Positions 43,216 through 54,720 of a stretch of 64,000 nucleotides of DNA are shown in pieces (positions within the stretch are counted from its first letter, which is position 1; every line of letters begins with the position of its first letter). Source of the stretch: Paraspadella gotoi (Eukaryota > Chaetognatha); contig CM119263.1 in assembly GCA_051294375.1 (NCBI GenBank), positions 29,661,962-29,725,961 on the forward strand, given 5' to 3'. Both the position numbers and the translations under genes were made by a program. The notes under the pieces are model-generated. The model saw nothing but the letters and a program-made list of their open reading frames with translations. It made no database searches and had not been told where the DNA came from.

Positions 43216-43768
43216 ACCATGACAGATCATATTTTCCATTCAGCGAATTTCCCTCGCATTTTTTACACATTTATTCAAAAAAAAATTTCGAGCTATTTTT
43301 CATTTCTAATCTTTTAAAATAATATGATCTTTTCTTTCTTTTTACACATATTATTATTATTACACTTAACCTTCATTTAAGTAAGTAGATAGGAATTTCA
43401 ATATGAAACCAAAGTGGGATTTTATTATCAGAAAATAAAGAAGACGAAGCCAATTTTTATTTTAAAAAAAACTTATTTTCTTTTATTTTATATTCAGCAT
43501 CTTCTGTTTTTTTCCCAATATTTTTTTTCAAAAAAATGTCTTTTCCTTTTTTTTCATTTCCTTTTTCCTCCGTTTTTCCTTTTCCTCCTACGTTTAGACC
43601 GAAACTCAATGCTCACGGGTCAAGGGGTCATGTTTGGTCAAATTTTTCATTCATTTTTTCTTTTTCTCACGTTTTTTCCTTTTTTTTTCAATTTTTCCTT
43701 TTTTTTCCCTTTTCATCGAAAACGGGACGAAAAAACATATCAGAATTTAAAAAAGTAAAATTTTTTTT
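43216..43768. other. A+T-rich, T/C-rich unassigned
   Basis: Long T runs and CCTTTTTTTTC words from 43480 on. No gene recognised. Ends at the 244-N gap 43769-44012. Confidence 0.4.
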
Positions 43769-44012
43769 NNNNNNNNNNNNNNNNNNNNNNNNNNNNNNNN
43801 NNNNNNNNNNNNNNNNNNNNNNNNNNNNNNNNNNNNNNNNNNNNNNNNNNNNNNNNNNNNNNNNNNNNNNNNNNNNNNNNNNNNNNNNNNNNNNNNNNNN
43901 NNNNNNNNNNNNNNNNNNNNNNNNNNNNNNNNNNNNNNNNNNNNNNNNNNNNNNNNNNNNNNNNNNNNNNNNNNNNNNNNNNNNNNNNNNNNNNNNNNNN
44001 NNNNNNNNNNNN

Positions 44013-44909
44013 TCCTTCCTCCTAAACAACTTTAAAATCGCATAATATGAGCTGATGCCAGAAGGAGGTCGTCTAGTTGTAGTTCATTTATTGATAAATA
44101 ACATTTCAATAACCTTTTATCACTATTTAAAACTTTATAGAACATTAAGCTCTTTTTGAATGTTTTTTTCCCTATTATCCTCGCCGTCTTTTCTTTTTAG
44201 TTTAACTTCGGCGGCCATCTTGTTTCCTCAGCTTCTTGTTTCCTCTTGTTTCCTTCTTGTTTCCTCAGCTTCGTTCTCGATTCGTAATTGATCAATCAAT
44301 AAGCTATGAAGGCTGAGTTCTAAAGCGACGAATATAGATGTGAAAAACGCGACACGAATAAACAGTAATAGTATTAAGTAATTAACTGTAAAAGTGTCGT
44401 TAATCTTTTGCCTTAAATACATAACTAAATATTAAAAAAGAGAATCAGCGTCAAGTTTTCAATTTTTATTTCTTTTTATTTGATGGAATTTAATTCCATC
44501 GCTTTGGTCACGTGACTTCTGGGCGTTGAATGGTGAGGTGTGAACGCAAGAACGTGATTACTGATCAGTCGTGATCCGTGAAATGTTAACTTTTCTCATT
44601 TTTTATATATTTTTATTAGTAAAACTTTTATAGGGCAAGGGAGTTTTTCATTGTTTTTTTTATATATTTTATGCTAAAGCTTCTGCGGTTTCTGTTCAAG
44701 TCTCCTCCATGAAAACCCAAATCCCTGCAACTTTATCTTTCTACCTTTTTCCCGCATCATATCGTACCCCATGTTTTTTTCCCTAAATCCTGCTTTTTTT
44801 CCTTTGCCATGTTTTTGGAGAAAAACACCTTCAATTTTTGTATATCGCTGCAACGAAGCAAAAAAAGAAAAAAAACCATGCTGTAGCAATGAATTCGACA
44901 GCAGCTGCA
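44013..44909. other. Unassigned; YY1-like motif and GTCACGTGAC palindrome
   Basis: CGGCGGCCATCTTG at 44209-44222 resembles the YY1 initiator motif. CTTGTTTCCTCAGCTT recurs four times with variation at 44219-44272. GTCACGTGAC at 44507-44516 is a perfect E-box palindrome of the TFE/USF type. No exon is identified. Confidence 0.3.
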
Positions 44910-45094
44910 NNNNNNNNNNNNNNNNNNNNNNNNNNNNNNNNNNNNNNNNNNNNNNNNNNNNNNNNNNNNNNNNNNNNNNNNNNNNNNNNNNNNNNNNNNN
45001 NNNNNNNNNNNNNNNNNNNNNNNNNNNNNNNNAGAGAGAGAGAGAGAGAGAGAGGTGCAAAATTAGACTGAAAAGAGAATAAAAACAAGAACTG

Positions 45095-45233
45095 TAATTC
45101 CAATGTGTTGCGCCGCAGTGACCTTATTTTCACGATATGACATGATATGACATGACATGAAATGATATGACATGATTAAAAAACTTTCTTTGCCCGTGTA
45201 TTTATGAGTTATGACATGCACTGCATCAAAATT
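45095..45233 (+). repeat. Dispersed repeat family B, copy 3 (5' half, cut by gap)
   Basis: TGTTGCGCCGCAGTGACCTT, CATGATTAAAAAACTTT, GCCCGTGTAT and ATGACATGCACTGCATCAAA match the 11590 copy, with an expanded ATGACATGAT tandem at 45136-45178. The rest is in gap 45234-45492. Confidence 0.7.
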
Positions 45234-45492
45234 NNNNNNNNNNNNNNNNNNNNNNNNNNNNNNNNNNNNNNNNNNNNNNNNNNNNNNNNNNNNNNNNNNN
45301 NNNNNNNNNNNNNNNNNNNNNNNNNNNNNNNNNNNNNNNNNNNNNNNNNNNNNNNNNNNNNNNNNNNNNNNNNNNNNNNNNNNNNNNNNNNNNNNNNNNN
45401 NNNNNNNNNNNNNNNNNNNNNNNNNNNNNNNNNNNNNNNNNNNNNNNNNNNNNNNNNNNNNNNNNNNNNNNNNNNNNNNNNNNNNNNNNNNN

Positions 45493-45756
45493 ACTAAAAA
45501 AAGGAGGAAGATGAAAAAATATTAACGATCGTTTTGTAAAGAAGAAAATATGAATTAACGTATCGAGGAAATTGATGGATTGAAGACGTGAGGGAGAAGA
45601 GATGAGTGATGGAGAGGAGGAGGAGGAGGAGGAGGAGGAGGAGGAGGAAGGGAACGAGGGTGATGAAAAATATTGGGAAGGGTGCAGTTTATATTTTGGA
45701 ATTTTGGAAAATAGCATAAACGACGAAATGGTGGAACCGTGGAAGAAGTAGAACTA
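45493..45756. repeat. Unassigned with (GGA)n
   Basis: (GGA)n at 45614-45648. The flanks are A/G-rich. Confidence 0.6.
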
Positions 45757-45985
45757 TATTTAATACATTCTTTGAGACTTTATACCACTTATTGGAAAGC
45801 CAGGTACTCTGGCAGTGAATTAACGAGACTGATGGAAAGCTTGCAGGGCCCTACTTTGTTATTATCTTGTAAGAGTGTTGGAGATCTTAACAAAACCATA
45901 GACGGTCCAAAGTCTGGGGCTAGATAGCTTATTTATTGAATGAACGGATAATAATATTGGTTGTAGCAATTTCTTTAATTAATTA
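45757..45985 (+). repeat. Dispersed repeat family A, copy 3 (most complete)
   Basis: ACATTCTTTGAGACTTTATA, AAAGCCAGGTACTCTGGCAG, GAAAGCTTGCAGG, GTCCAAAGTCTGGGGC, TAGCTTATTTATTGAATG and GGTTGTAGCAATTT are present in order. A 62-codon frame over it is not conserved in other copies, so the element looks non-coding. Confidence 0.8.
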
Positions 45986-46326
45986 GAAACGGAATGGGGA
46001 AAACGGGACAGAGAAAAAGTGGAGGAAGGACTAAGTAATAAGAAAATAAAGGAAAGAGCAAAAGGAGCAAAAGAGAAGAGCTGAAAAAGCTGAGAAAGAG
46101 AAGAAGTAAAGAGTGTGGAAAAAGAGAAGGAAAGGAGAAAAGAAATGGAGAAAAAGTAGAGAAAAAGGGGAGGAAGAGAATAAAAAGAGGGAGTGAATGA
46201 TTTCTAAGAAATGAGGACGAAAAAAAAAAAGATGACAGTCGATCGAAAGAAAAGAGAAACGATCGGGAGAAGCGAAGCTGAAAATATTAAAATCGCCGAT
46301 GAAAGGGAGATATTATCTCTCTCTCT
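45986..46326. repeat. A/G-rich tract
   Basis: GAAAAAG and GAGGAAG words, short TCTC run at 46317-46326, then gap 46327-46610. Confidence 0.6.
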
Positions 46327-46610
46327 NNNNNNNNNNNNNNNNNNNNNNNNNNNNNNNNNNNNNNNNNNNNNNNNNNNNNNNNNNNNNNNNNNNNNNNNNN
46401 NNNNNNNNNNNNNNNNNNNNNNNNNNNNNNNNNNNNNNNNNNNNNNNNNNNNNNNNNNNNNNNNNNNNNNNNNNNNNNNNNNNNNNNNNNNNNNNNNNNN
46501 NNNNNNNNNNNNNNNNNNNNNNNNNNNNNNNNNNNNNNNNNNNNNNNNNNNNNNNNNNNNNNNNNNNNNNNNNNNNNNNNNNNNNNNNNNNNNNNNNNNN
46601 NNNNNNNNNN

Positions 46611-46846
46611 CGTCGACCCAAAATTCGGGGTCACGACTTCGCGATCGACGGAGCGTGACGAGCGCCATCTATTCGCCAGATGCCGAAGACAGATGCGAAC
46701 GACAGATGCGAACGACAGATGCAGTCTAGAAATGCAGTCATACATTATAATAAAAATTATACGAACTATGTAGTCTCTTCAGCATTCAAATTGTTGACTT
46801 TTAGTTAGTATTATACTTTTGCGACTGTCATCGAATGGCATAGATT
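46611..46846. repeat. Unassigned with 14-bp GACAGATGCGAAC tandem
   Basis: ACAGATGCGAACG about 2.5 times at 46687-46722. GCGCCATCTATTCGCCAGAT is at 46659. The 934-N gap 46847-47780 follows. Confidence 0.5.
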
Positions 46847-47780
46847 NNNNNNNNNNNNNNNNNNNNNNNNNNNNNNNNNNNNNNNNNNNNNNNNNNNNNN
46901 NNNNNNNNNNNNNNNNNNNNNNNNNNNNNNNNNNNNNNNNNNNNNNNNNNNNNNNNNNNNNNNNNNNNNNNNNNNNNNNNNNNNNNNNNNNNNNNNNNNN
47001 NNNNNNNNNNNNNNNNNNNNNNNNNNNNNNNNNNNNNNNNNNNNNNNNNNNNNNNNNNNNNNNNNNNNNNNNNNNNNNNNNNNNNNNNNNNNNNNNNNNN
47101 NNNNNNNNNNNNNNNNNNNNNNNNNNNNNNNNNNNNNNNNNNNNNNNNNNNNNNNNNNNNNNNNNNNNNNNNNNNNNNNNNNNNNNNNNNNNNNNNNNNN
47201 NNNNNNNNNNNNNNNNNNNNNNNNNNNNNNNNNNNNNNNNNNNNNNNNNNNNNNNNNNNNNNNNNNNNNNNNNNNNNNNNNNNNNNNNNNNNNNNNNNNN
47301 NNNNNNNNNNNNNNNNNNNNNNNNNNNNNNNNNNNNNNNNNNNNNNNNNNNNNNNNNNNNNNNNNNNNNNNNNNNNNNNNNNNNNNNNNNNNNNNNNNNN
47401 NNNNNNNNNNNNNNNNNNNNNNNNNNNNNNNNNNNNNNNNNNNNNNNNNNNNNNNNNNNNNNNNNNNNNNNNNNNNNNNNNNNNNNNNNNNNNNNNNNNN
47501 NNNNNNNNNNNNNNNNNNNNNNNNNNNNNNNNNNNNNNNNNNNNNNNNNNNNNNNNNNNNNNNNNNNNNNNNNNNNNNNNNNNNNNNNNNNNNNNNNNNN
47601 NNNNNNNNNNNNNNNNNNNNNNNNNNNNNNNNNNNNNNNNNNNNNNNNNNNNNNNNNNNNNNNNNNNNNNNNNNNNNNNNNNNNNNNNNNNNNNNNNNNN
47701 NNNNNNNNNNNNNNNNNNNNNNNNNNNNNNNNNNNNNNNNNNNNNNNNNNNNNNNNNNNNNNNNNNNNNNNNNNNNNNNN

Positions 47781-48225
47781 AAAGAGTTAGTAAGATAGTT
47801 ATTTTAACTATAATATAATAATATATAAAATATAATATAACTAATAATTCAATAACTAAAGAAATAACTAGAATAACTACATAGAGAAATCGTAATCTAA
47901 GAATATTGGTGAACCAAAACGAAAAAAGAACAAAAAGAAGAAAAGTAGGAATGTGAAAAAAAAAGAAAGAAAGTGAGAAAAAGAATAAAAAAACTTAAAA
48001 GTAAAATGAATAACAATTGGGACATGAACGGGACCGAAAAAGGGATAAGGACAAAGAAAAGGGAAAAAGACAAGAAAAAAGAGGACAAAGATAATGACGG
48101 AAAAGCGGACAGTTGAGGGGAAAGAAAAGCTGAAGAGAGATCTTAAAAGTGGAAATTTAAAAAAAGGGTAAGAGAAGCAGACGATAAAGCGGACAAAAAA
48201 ATTGGAGTAGTTTTTTTATACGATT
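47781..48225. other. A+T-rich and A/G-rich unassigned
   Basis: TATAATATAAT words, then A-rich with GAAAAAG. No gene recognised. Confidence 0.4.
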
Positions 48226-48440
48226 GAAACATTATTTAAAACATTATACAAAAATTCATTGATAGAGAAGCGAGGGACTCTAGAGGTTAATAAACTAGAA
48301 TGTCAGAGAATCTTGTTTGAAAGCTTGCAGTGACCTGCTATTATCCTGTTATTATCTTGCAAGAGTGATGGAGGCCTTAAAGTCGGGAGAAAGACAGCTT
48401 ATTTATTAAACGAATGGATAATTTTTATATTTTTTTGAAT
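48226..48440 (+). repeat. Dispersed repeat family A, copy 4
   Basis: AACATTATACAAAAATTCAT, TTGATAGAGAAGCGAGGGAC, GAAAGCTTGCAGTGACCTGC, TGATGGAGGCCTTAAAGTCG and CAGCTTATTTATTAAACG match the family. Confidence 0.8.
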
Positions 48441-48985
48441 AATTTCATGGACAAGAGAGAGTGGAAAAAGAGGTTTTGTGAAAAGAGTTGAAAAACCTGG
48501 AATAAAAATTAGGAGGAGAGAGTCGACAGCACGCTTTTTAATTGAATGGAAAAACATTTTCGATCTGACGTAGCTCAATTCTTTGGCTTTAGTTTAANNN
48601 NNNNNNNNNNNNNNNNNNNNNNNNNNNNNNNNNNNNNNNNNNNNNNNNNNNNNNNNNNNNNNNNNNNNNNNNNNNNNNNNNNNNNNNNNNNNNNNNNNNN
48701 NNNNNNNNNNNNNNNNNNNNNNNNNNNNNNNNNNNNNNNNNNNNNNNNNNNNNNNNNNNNNNNNNNNNNNNNNNNNNNNNNNNNNNNNNNNNNNNNNNNN
48801 NNNNNNNNNNNNNNNNNNNNNNNNNNNNNNNNNNNNNNNNNNNNNNNNNNNNNNNNNNNNNNNNNNNNNNNNNNNNNNNNNNNNNNNNNNNNNNNNNNNN
48901 NNNNNNNNNNNNNNNNNNNNNNNNNNNNNNNNNNNNNNNNNNNNNNNNNNNNNNNNNNNNNNNNNNNNNNNNNNNNNNNNNNNNN

Positions 48986-49080
48986 GAGGAGGAGGAGGAG
49001 GAAGATGACTAAAAGGGCGAGAAGAGGGGAAGGGCAACAAAAGCAATTCAATGATAAAAACATCAATCAAATCTGGAAAG

Positions 49081-49134
<54 letters not shown>

Positions 49135-49205
49135 AATAAAGCCTCCTTTCTCAGAATGTCCCTCGCTTTAGTGCGAAGGTCGACGGTTCGAATCCTCCCT
49201 TTCCC
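48986..49205 (+). repeat. (GGA)n, (GAC)n and a B-box word
   Basis: 48986-49003 is GGA and 49080-49134 is pure GAC. GGTTCGAATCC at 49185-49195 is a perfect Pol III B-box preceded by GTGCGAAGGTCGAC, as in tRNA 3' halves. The T-stem does not pair well and the 5' half is replaced by (GAC)n, so it is at most a truncated tRNA-like repeat. Confidence 0.5.
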
Positions 49206-49487
49206 CTTTTTTCATTTCATNNNNNNNNNNNNNNNNNNNNNNNNNNNNNNNNNNNNNNNNNNNNNNNNNNNNNNNNNNNNNNNNNNNNNNNNNNNNNNNN
49301 NNNNNNNNNNNNNNNNNNNNNNNNNNNNNNNNNNNNNNNNNNNNNNNNNNNNNNNNNNNNNNNNNNNNNNNNNNNNNNNNNNNNNNNNNNNNNNNNNNNN
49401 NNNNNNNNNNNNNNNNNNNNNNNNNNNNNNNNNNNNNNNNNNNNNNNNNNNNNNNNNNNNNNNNNNNNNNNNNNNNNNNNNNNNNNN

Positions 49488-50679
49488 GGGGTGGGGATGT
49501 AGCTGACTGCTGAGGGGAGAAAAAAGGTTTTTGAGAGGGGAGAGAAAAATGAGATAGAGTTTATTACTATTTTATTGCGTGGAGGTGAAATCAGAAATAG
49601 CAATTGGAATCGAATTCGGCAAGGGAAAGCAGGGGAGGGCAGGGCAAGCAAGGGTAGGGAGAAAATGTTGACAGTAGGAAGAGAATGAAAGCGAAATTGT
49701 CGAGTGGCCTCGTCTGATTCTTTTGAATTCAATAAAAAAAAGGAAAAAAATAATAAAGAAAAAGAAAAGACAAGGACGTTTTAAAAAACGACGACGACGA
49801 CGACGACGACCAAATAAAGACGCAATTATGTCCTCAACGTTTGACTCTTCTTCTCTTGAAGCGGAAANNNNNNNNNNTGAGAGATTTTTAAAAGCCGAGA
49901 AGACTCATCAGTCAAAGAAACGAAGTTCATTGTGAACCATAAAAAAGATGAACTTGGAAATTAACTAATGACAAAAACCGAAGAGATAAAAAAATAAATC
50001 TCTTTTTGTCGCATAAGATTTTTTTTTGAAAGAGAAGAAAAGGTTGTTCACAATGAGATAGAAAGAATGAGAGATAGAAAGAGTGAAAGACAAAAAAAGT
50101 GAAAGAAAGAACGAAAGAATGAAAGAAAAGGAATAATGAAATTATAAAAGAAAGATAGAAAAACAGAGAGAGACGAAAGAAAAAAAGAAAATAGATAGTA
50201 GAGAGAAAAAAAAACAATGATATAAGTTCATCATTTTTCAATTTCATATTTGACTGAATAAAAAAATTAGATTAAAGGCAAAGACAAGAAAAGGGTCATT
50301 CACCGGAGGCAATGACGTGATAAATTCAGTTGTGTCGTGTGATCGGTGAATGTTATCAAACGTCTTAGAAAAAGAATTGGCCATAATTACATTTTTTTAC
50401 TTTCTATTCGAGTTTAGGTCATACGTAATGTGTCTCCACAAGTTGAATATCGTTCGGTGAATAAAATAAATAAGGCAACGCTCGGGGCGATCGCGATATT
50501 AAAATACTTTCCCGGATCTCTCACAGTGAAAAAACATCCCAAGGATGAGAAAGCGACGTCCTTCTGCAAACATCAACGACAACAACAACGACAACGAAAA
50601 CAACGAGGAAAACAAGCGTCGTCCCTGCGGTGACGTCAACGTCTTTGGAGGCAAATTCCTCCCTTTTCTCATTGAAAGA
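49488..50679. other. Unassigned; short (GAC)n and one hairpin
   Basis: (GAC)n at 49789-49810, 10-N gap at 49868-49877. CATTCACCG near 50298 and CGGTGAATG near 50343 form a 9-bp inverted repeat with a loop of about 37 bp that includes TGACGT. 50570-50610 is CAACGACAACAA repeat. No gene recognised. Confidence 0.35.
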
Positions 50680-51160
50680 AGAGAAAAGGGAGGAAGAGGA
50701 AGAAAAGGGAGGAAGAGGAAGAAAAGGGAGGAAGGAGAAGAAAGGGAGGAAGAAGAGGAAAGGGAGGAAAAAGAGGAAAGGAAGAAAGAGGAAAAGAAGG
50801 AAGAAGATGAAAGAGAGGAAAAAGAGGAAAGGGAGGAAGAAGAAAAAGAAAGGAAGAAGAGAAAAAGGAGGAAAAAGAGGAAAGAAAGAAAGCAAAGGAA
50901 AGGAAGGAAAAAGAGGAAAGGGAGGAAAAAGAGGAAGAAAAGAGAGGAAGAAGAGGAAAGGGAGGCAGAAGAGAAAAGGAAGGAAGAAGAGGAAAGGGAG
51001 GAAGAAGAGGAAAGAAAGGAAGAAGAGAAAAAAGCGAAAGAAGAGGAAAAAGGGAGGAAAAGGGAAGAAAGAAAAGAAGAAAAAAGAAGAGGAAAAAGAG
51101 AAAGAAGAGGAAAAAGGGAGGAAAATAGGAAAAGAAAAAAGAAAAAAGAAGAGGATGAGA
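50680..51160. repeat. 480-bp homopurine tract
   Basis: GGAGGAAGAGGAAAGG-type units, almost without pyrimidines on the plus strand. Frames of 188-227 codons (Lys/Arg/Glu or Phe/Leu/Pro) are artefacts. Confidence 0.85.
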
Positions 51161-51960
51161 CGACGCAAAGAAAAGCTGTTATTCAGCGTTTTTTGAACGA
51201 ACACTGAGTGGAATGGAGGAGATTAGGAGCGACGCCGGGCGCCGATTGGAGTTGGGGGGAGGTGGGGGATCGTGGGGGAGGTGGCGAGGGTGAGAGAAGA
51301 TGGGGAGAGTGGGAAATAGAATGCAGGGCGTGGGGAAGGACTGAATCTAAAAAGACTTAATAAAGGAAAGTTAAAAATGAGATGGAATGAAAGGATAAAA
51401 GAACTAATGAAGAAAAGAACAGAAGAAGAAGAAAAAGATGAACAAATGAACTCAAGAACAAAGAATATATGAACAAATGAACGAATGAACAAAAGAACAA
51501 ATGATAATTATGGAAAGAGAGATGGAGAAAATGGTGCAGTGGGTTGAAAAGGCGATGATTATAAGACTAAGAAAAAGATGGAAAACTGAGGAGAAAAAAT
51601 AACATAAAAGGAGAAACGTCAAACAAGAAAGACTGATGAAAATAAAACAAAGTCTTTTGAATGAGAAGATTTGAAAGAGGGTGGGAGAATGAGAAGGAGA
51701 ACGAGGGGGAGAATTAAAAGTGAGGAGAAGAATGATAAGGAGAATGAAGGGAAAAAGGAGAGGATGAATGATGAGGGGAATGAAAGAAAGAATGAAGAGA
51801 AAAATGAGTGGAAGAATGAGAAGGGGTTTGAAAAAGAGAATGTTTGAATAAGAGAATATGATAGGAATAAGAACATAATGGCAGGAAAGTTGGAAAAATC
51901 AAACTATATAAATGTCATTTAGAAGCGTCAAAGGAAGAAAGAATACGAAACGTCATAATC
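51161..51960. other. Unassigned; GAACAAATGAACG repeats
   Basis: 51230-51300 is G-rich (GGGGGGAGGTGGGGGATCGT). 51405-51505 repeats GAACAAATGAAC-type words. 51660-51860 repeats GAGAATGA words. No gene recognised. Confidence 0.4.
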
Positions 51961-52045
51961 GAGAGAGAGAGAGAGAGACGAGAGAGAGAGAGACGAGAGA
52001 GAGAGAGAGAGAGACGAGCAGAGAGAGAGAGAGACGAGAGCGAAA
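51961..52045 (+). repeat. (GA)n with GACGAG interruptions (inverted pair, left)
   Basis: AGAGAG broken by GACGAGAG at about 20-bp steps and once by GACGAGCAGAGAG. The complement of 52503-52606 has the same interruptions in the same order. Confidence 0.65.
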
Positions 52046-52207
52046 AGGAAATTAATTTTAAGACTTTTATAAGAAACTGAGATTAAAAGAAAGAAAAAAA
52101 ATCGAATCTAAGAAGGAAAAGAGAGAAAAAAAGTTTGTATTCAAAATGGCGAACGAATTCATTAACTCCATTTGAATATTTGATACATGGCTTCCTCAGT
52201 CGACGTC

Positions 52208-52495
52208 TTCGTCGTCGTCGTCGTCGTCGTTGTCGTCGTCAAAAGAATAAACAAAAAGACAAAAAGATCGACATAGTCATTTTTTTTGCCATTGTCATTA
52301 TATTCATCATCATTATCATTATCATAATCATCATCATCATCAGCATCATCATTATCATAATCATCATCATCGTCATCATCATCATCATCAACATCATCAT
52401 CATCATCAACATAATCATCATCATCGTCATAATTTTTATAATCATCATCATCAGCATTATAATATCATCATCAAATCATCAAAATCATCATCTCC
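52208..52495. repeat. (GTC)n and (CAT)n/(AATCAT)n
   Basis: 52203-52240 is GTC. 52290-52495 is CAT with AAT and ATA variants, giving Met or Ile runs in translation. Confidence 0.9.
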
Positions 52496-52502
52496 ATCTC
52501 AA

Positions 52503-52543
<41 letters not shown>

Positions 52544-52566
52544 TCGTCTCTCTCTCTCTCTCTCTC

Positions 52567-52604
<38 letters not shown>

Positions 52605-52606
52605 CC
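52503..52606 (-). repeat. (TC)n with CTCGTC interruptions (inverted pair, right)
   Basis: TCTCTC broken by CTGCTCGTC, CTCGTC and CTCGTC, complementary to 51961-52045. Confidence 0.65.
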
Positions 52607-52649
52607 GCCTTGAGTTGACGTTTAGTCGTGAGATGTGAAGTCGTTTGAT

Positions 52650-52885
52650 GCGGATGATCTCTCGACCGGGACAAAAAAGATGACGCCGGGTCGCGCCTCG
52701 TCACGCCGTAGCGGTGCCCTGTCACGTCCGAGCCGGGATTGTGACACGCCGGAGCTGGAGCCCTTTCACGCGGGGACAGTGCACGCCGGAACCTGGGCTG
52801 TGACCCTGTCGGGATGTGTCACGCGGGGGCCCAGTCACGACCGGGCTAATGTAACTCTAAAGCGATTTGTCACGCTAAGATACAT
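52650..52885. repeat. GC-rich GTCACGCCGG minisatellite
   Basis: GTCACG or GTGACACG starts recur about every 16-26 bp (near 52700, 52721, 52739, 52765, 52799, 52817, 52832, 52867), with bodies like CCGGAGCTGGAGCC. CpG density is far above the neighbours. A 102-codon plus frame (52635-52943) with balanced composition spans it and is followed by an AAGTGAGT donor-like site at 52954, but it matches no family and I treat it as repeat-derived with low certainty. Confidence 0.5.
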
Positions 52886-53220
52886 ACGACACGGCATTGG
52901 CGCCACGCTGATTGATTTAATCCAGTGCACCGACCGTGACTAGCTGCGCCAACAAGTGAGTTTGTTCTCGTCACTCTACGTCACAAAATGTAATTTCCAT
53001 TTACGCCACCTCACATCTATTCTACGTCACTTTTTAAAGAAAGCAATCATTGGAGATTTTTTTTTTCATAAGTGAAATTGAAAACTGGCGTTAAAAACGT
53101 AACGTCTAGATTATCTTGTTAAAATATCTACAATCTATATGTTTACGAGTTAACGGAACTGTTGTTTAGTTAACTTTTCCTAGTGTAGAATTATACATCA
53201 TGTCACACTTTTACTATTCC
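52886..53220. other. Unassigned A+T-rich sequence
   Basis: CTACGTCAC recurs at 52976 and 53023. No gene recognised. Confidence 0.4.
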
Positions 53221-53259
53221 AGTAAATGACACTCAAGGGATAGGTTCTTTTATAATTTA

Positions 53260-53455
53260 TACAATTAAAACATTCTTTGAAACATTATGCACACTTCATT
53301 GATAGGGAAGCCAGGTACTCTGGTAGTGAATAAACGAAACTGTGAGAGAGTTTTGATTGAAAGCTTGCAGGGACCTGCTTTGTCATTATCTAGTAAAAGT
53401 GATGGAGGACTTAAACCACCATAGATTCAAAATGGTTGTACCAATTTTATCTAAT
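53260..53455 (+). repeat. Dispersed repeat family A, copy 5
   Basis: AACATTCTTTGAAACATTAT, GGGAAGCCAGGTACTCTGGT, GAAAGCTTGCAGGGACCTGC, GTGATGGAGGACTTAAACCA and GGTTGTACCAATTT. The inverted copy 63765-63985 is its palindrome partner. Confidence 0.85.
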
Positions 53456-53625
53456 TAAATCCGGTAAAAATTTAGTTTTCTTTTTGTTTTTGTTCTCGTC
53501 GTTGTTGTTGTTGTTGTTGTTTGTCGTTTCCAAGCAAAAGTTCGAAAGACGAAAATTCGATTTTGGAGGAAAACATCATGAATTTATAAGGGGACGCAAT
53601 TTATGGGGAAAGTTTGGAAAGGGAA

Positions 53626-53627
<2 letters not shown>

Positions 53628-53720
<93 letters not shown>
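53628..53720. repeat. (GA)n, pure
   Basis: About 90 bp of AG. The partner at 63485-63565 is shorter and interrupted. Confidence 0.95.
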
Positions 53721-53724
<4 letters not shown>

Positions 53725-53811
53725 GATATTCGAAATCATTATGATCACCCAAACCGTAGAAAATCGGATTATTTTATTTTGTTTATTGAAAAACAACATA
53801 GAATCTGTCTA

Positions 53812-54120
53812 TTCAAACCTTTGTCATCTTCAATGCCATTTTCTTTTCAGCCATTTTATTTCATCCATTCAAACCTTTGTCATCTTCTATGCCATCTCCT
53901 TTTCTGCCATTTTATTTCGTTCATTCAAACCTTTGTCATCTTCAATGCTATCTCCTTTTCTGCCATTTTATTTTGTTCATTCAAACCTTTGTCATCTTCT
54001 ATGCCATCTCCTTTTCGGCCATTTTATTTCGTTCATTCAAACCTTTGTCATCTTCCATGCCATCTCCTTTTCTGCCATTTTATTTCGTCCATTCAAACCT
54101 TTGTCATCTTCCATGCCATT
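53812..54120. repeat. 56-bp minisatellite, 6 copies
   Basis: The unit starts CATTCAAACCTTTGTCATCT and ends with CTGCCATTTTATTTCGTT. Copies begin at 53812, 53867, 53923, 53979, 54035 and 54091. The repeat is open in all plus frames because 56 is not a multiple of three and stops are rare. I do not read it as coding. Confidence 0.9.
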
Positions 54121-54474
54121 CATAATTCCCGCCATTCTCCGGTTCCATCTTTCAATCTTCCATCCACATGTTTTTTTCTATTCTGCGCCTAAATTTCTCG
54201 TTGACATTTTCTCTAAATTATTTCTCCATTTTTTTCCTTTTTTTCTTTCTTTTTTCTTCTTCTTTTATTTTCCTTCTCTCCTGCTATTTACCTCTTTATT
54301 TTCTATCTCTTCTTCTCCATCTATTTCCCGAATCTCTTGTTTTTCTCCTCTCCCCTTTTTGCCTTCATAACTTTCCGCTAATTAGAGTCTATGAAAAATC
54401 CTTTTTTTTGAGGGAAAAATATTTGAATTACAAATTCGCTCGCCATCCGAGAAAAGGGAGAAGGGTAGGAGAGA

Positions 54475-54535
<61 letters not shown>

Positions 54536-54720
54536 AAGAGAGAGAGAGAGAGAGAGAGAAAGTAATCTTCTGTAAATAGACAATAAGCCGTTATAAGCAA
54601 CGCTTTACTGTCAAATCCTGTGGAGCTTTGATTTTCTTCAAGTCGATGCTGCAAATATTACAAAGAAGATTTTGATATAATTTTCCATGTCACAATTTTT
54701 TTTCCGTTCTTTCCCCCTAA
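54121..54720. repeat. Pyrimidine-rich stretch and (GA)n
   Basis: 54190-54360 is T/C-rich. 54476-54560 is AG repeat with a few breaks. The rest is unique and unassigned. Confidence 0.6.

Noticed and set aside
46819-47790. 323-codon frame
   Set aside because: It consists almost only of unknown residues across the 934-N gap.
49141-49205. Intact tRNA gene at the perfect B-box
   Set aside because: The 5' half is replaced by (GAC)n and the T-stem does not pair. No acceptor stem.
53741-54370. 209-codon frame with recurring HSNLCHL and SIQTFVIF segments
   Set aside because: It arises from a 56-bp tandem repeat that shifts frame at every unit. It does not behave like a coding repeat.
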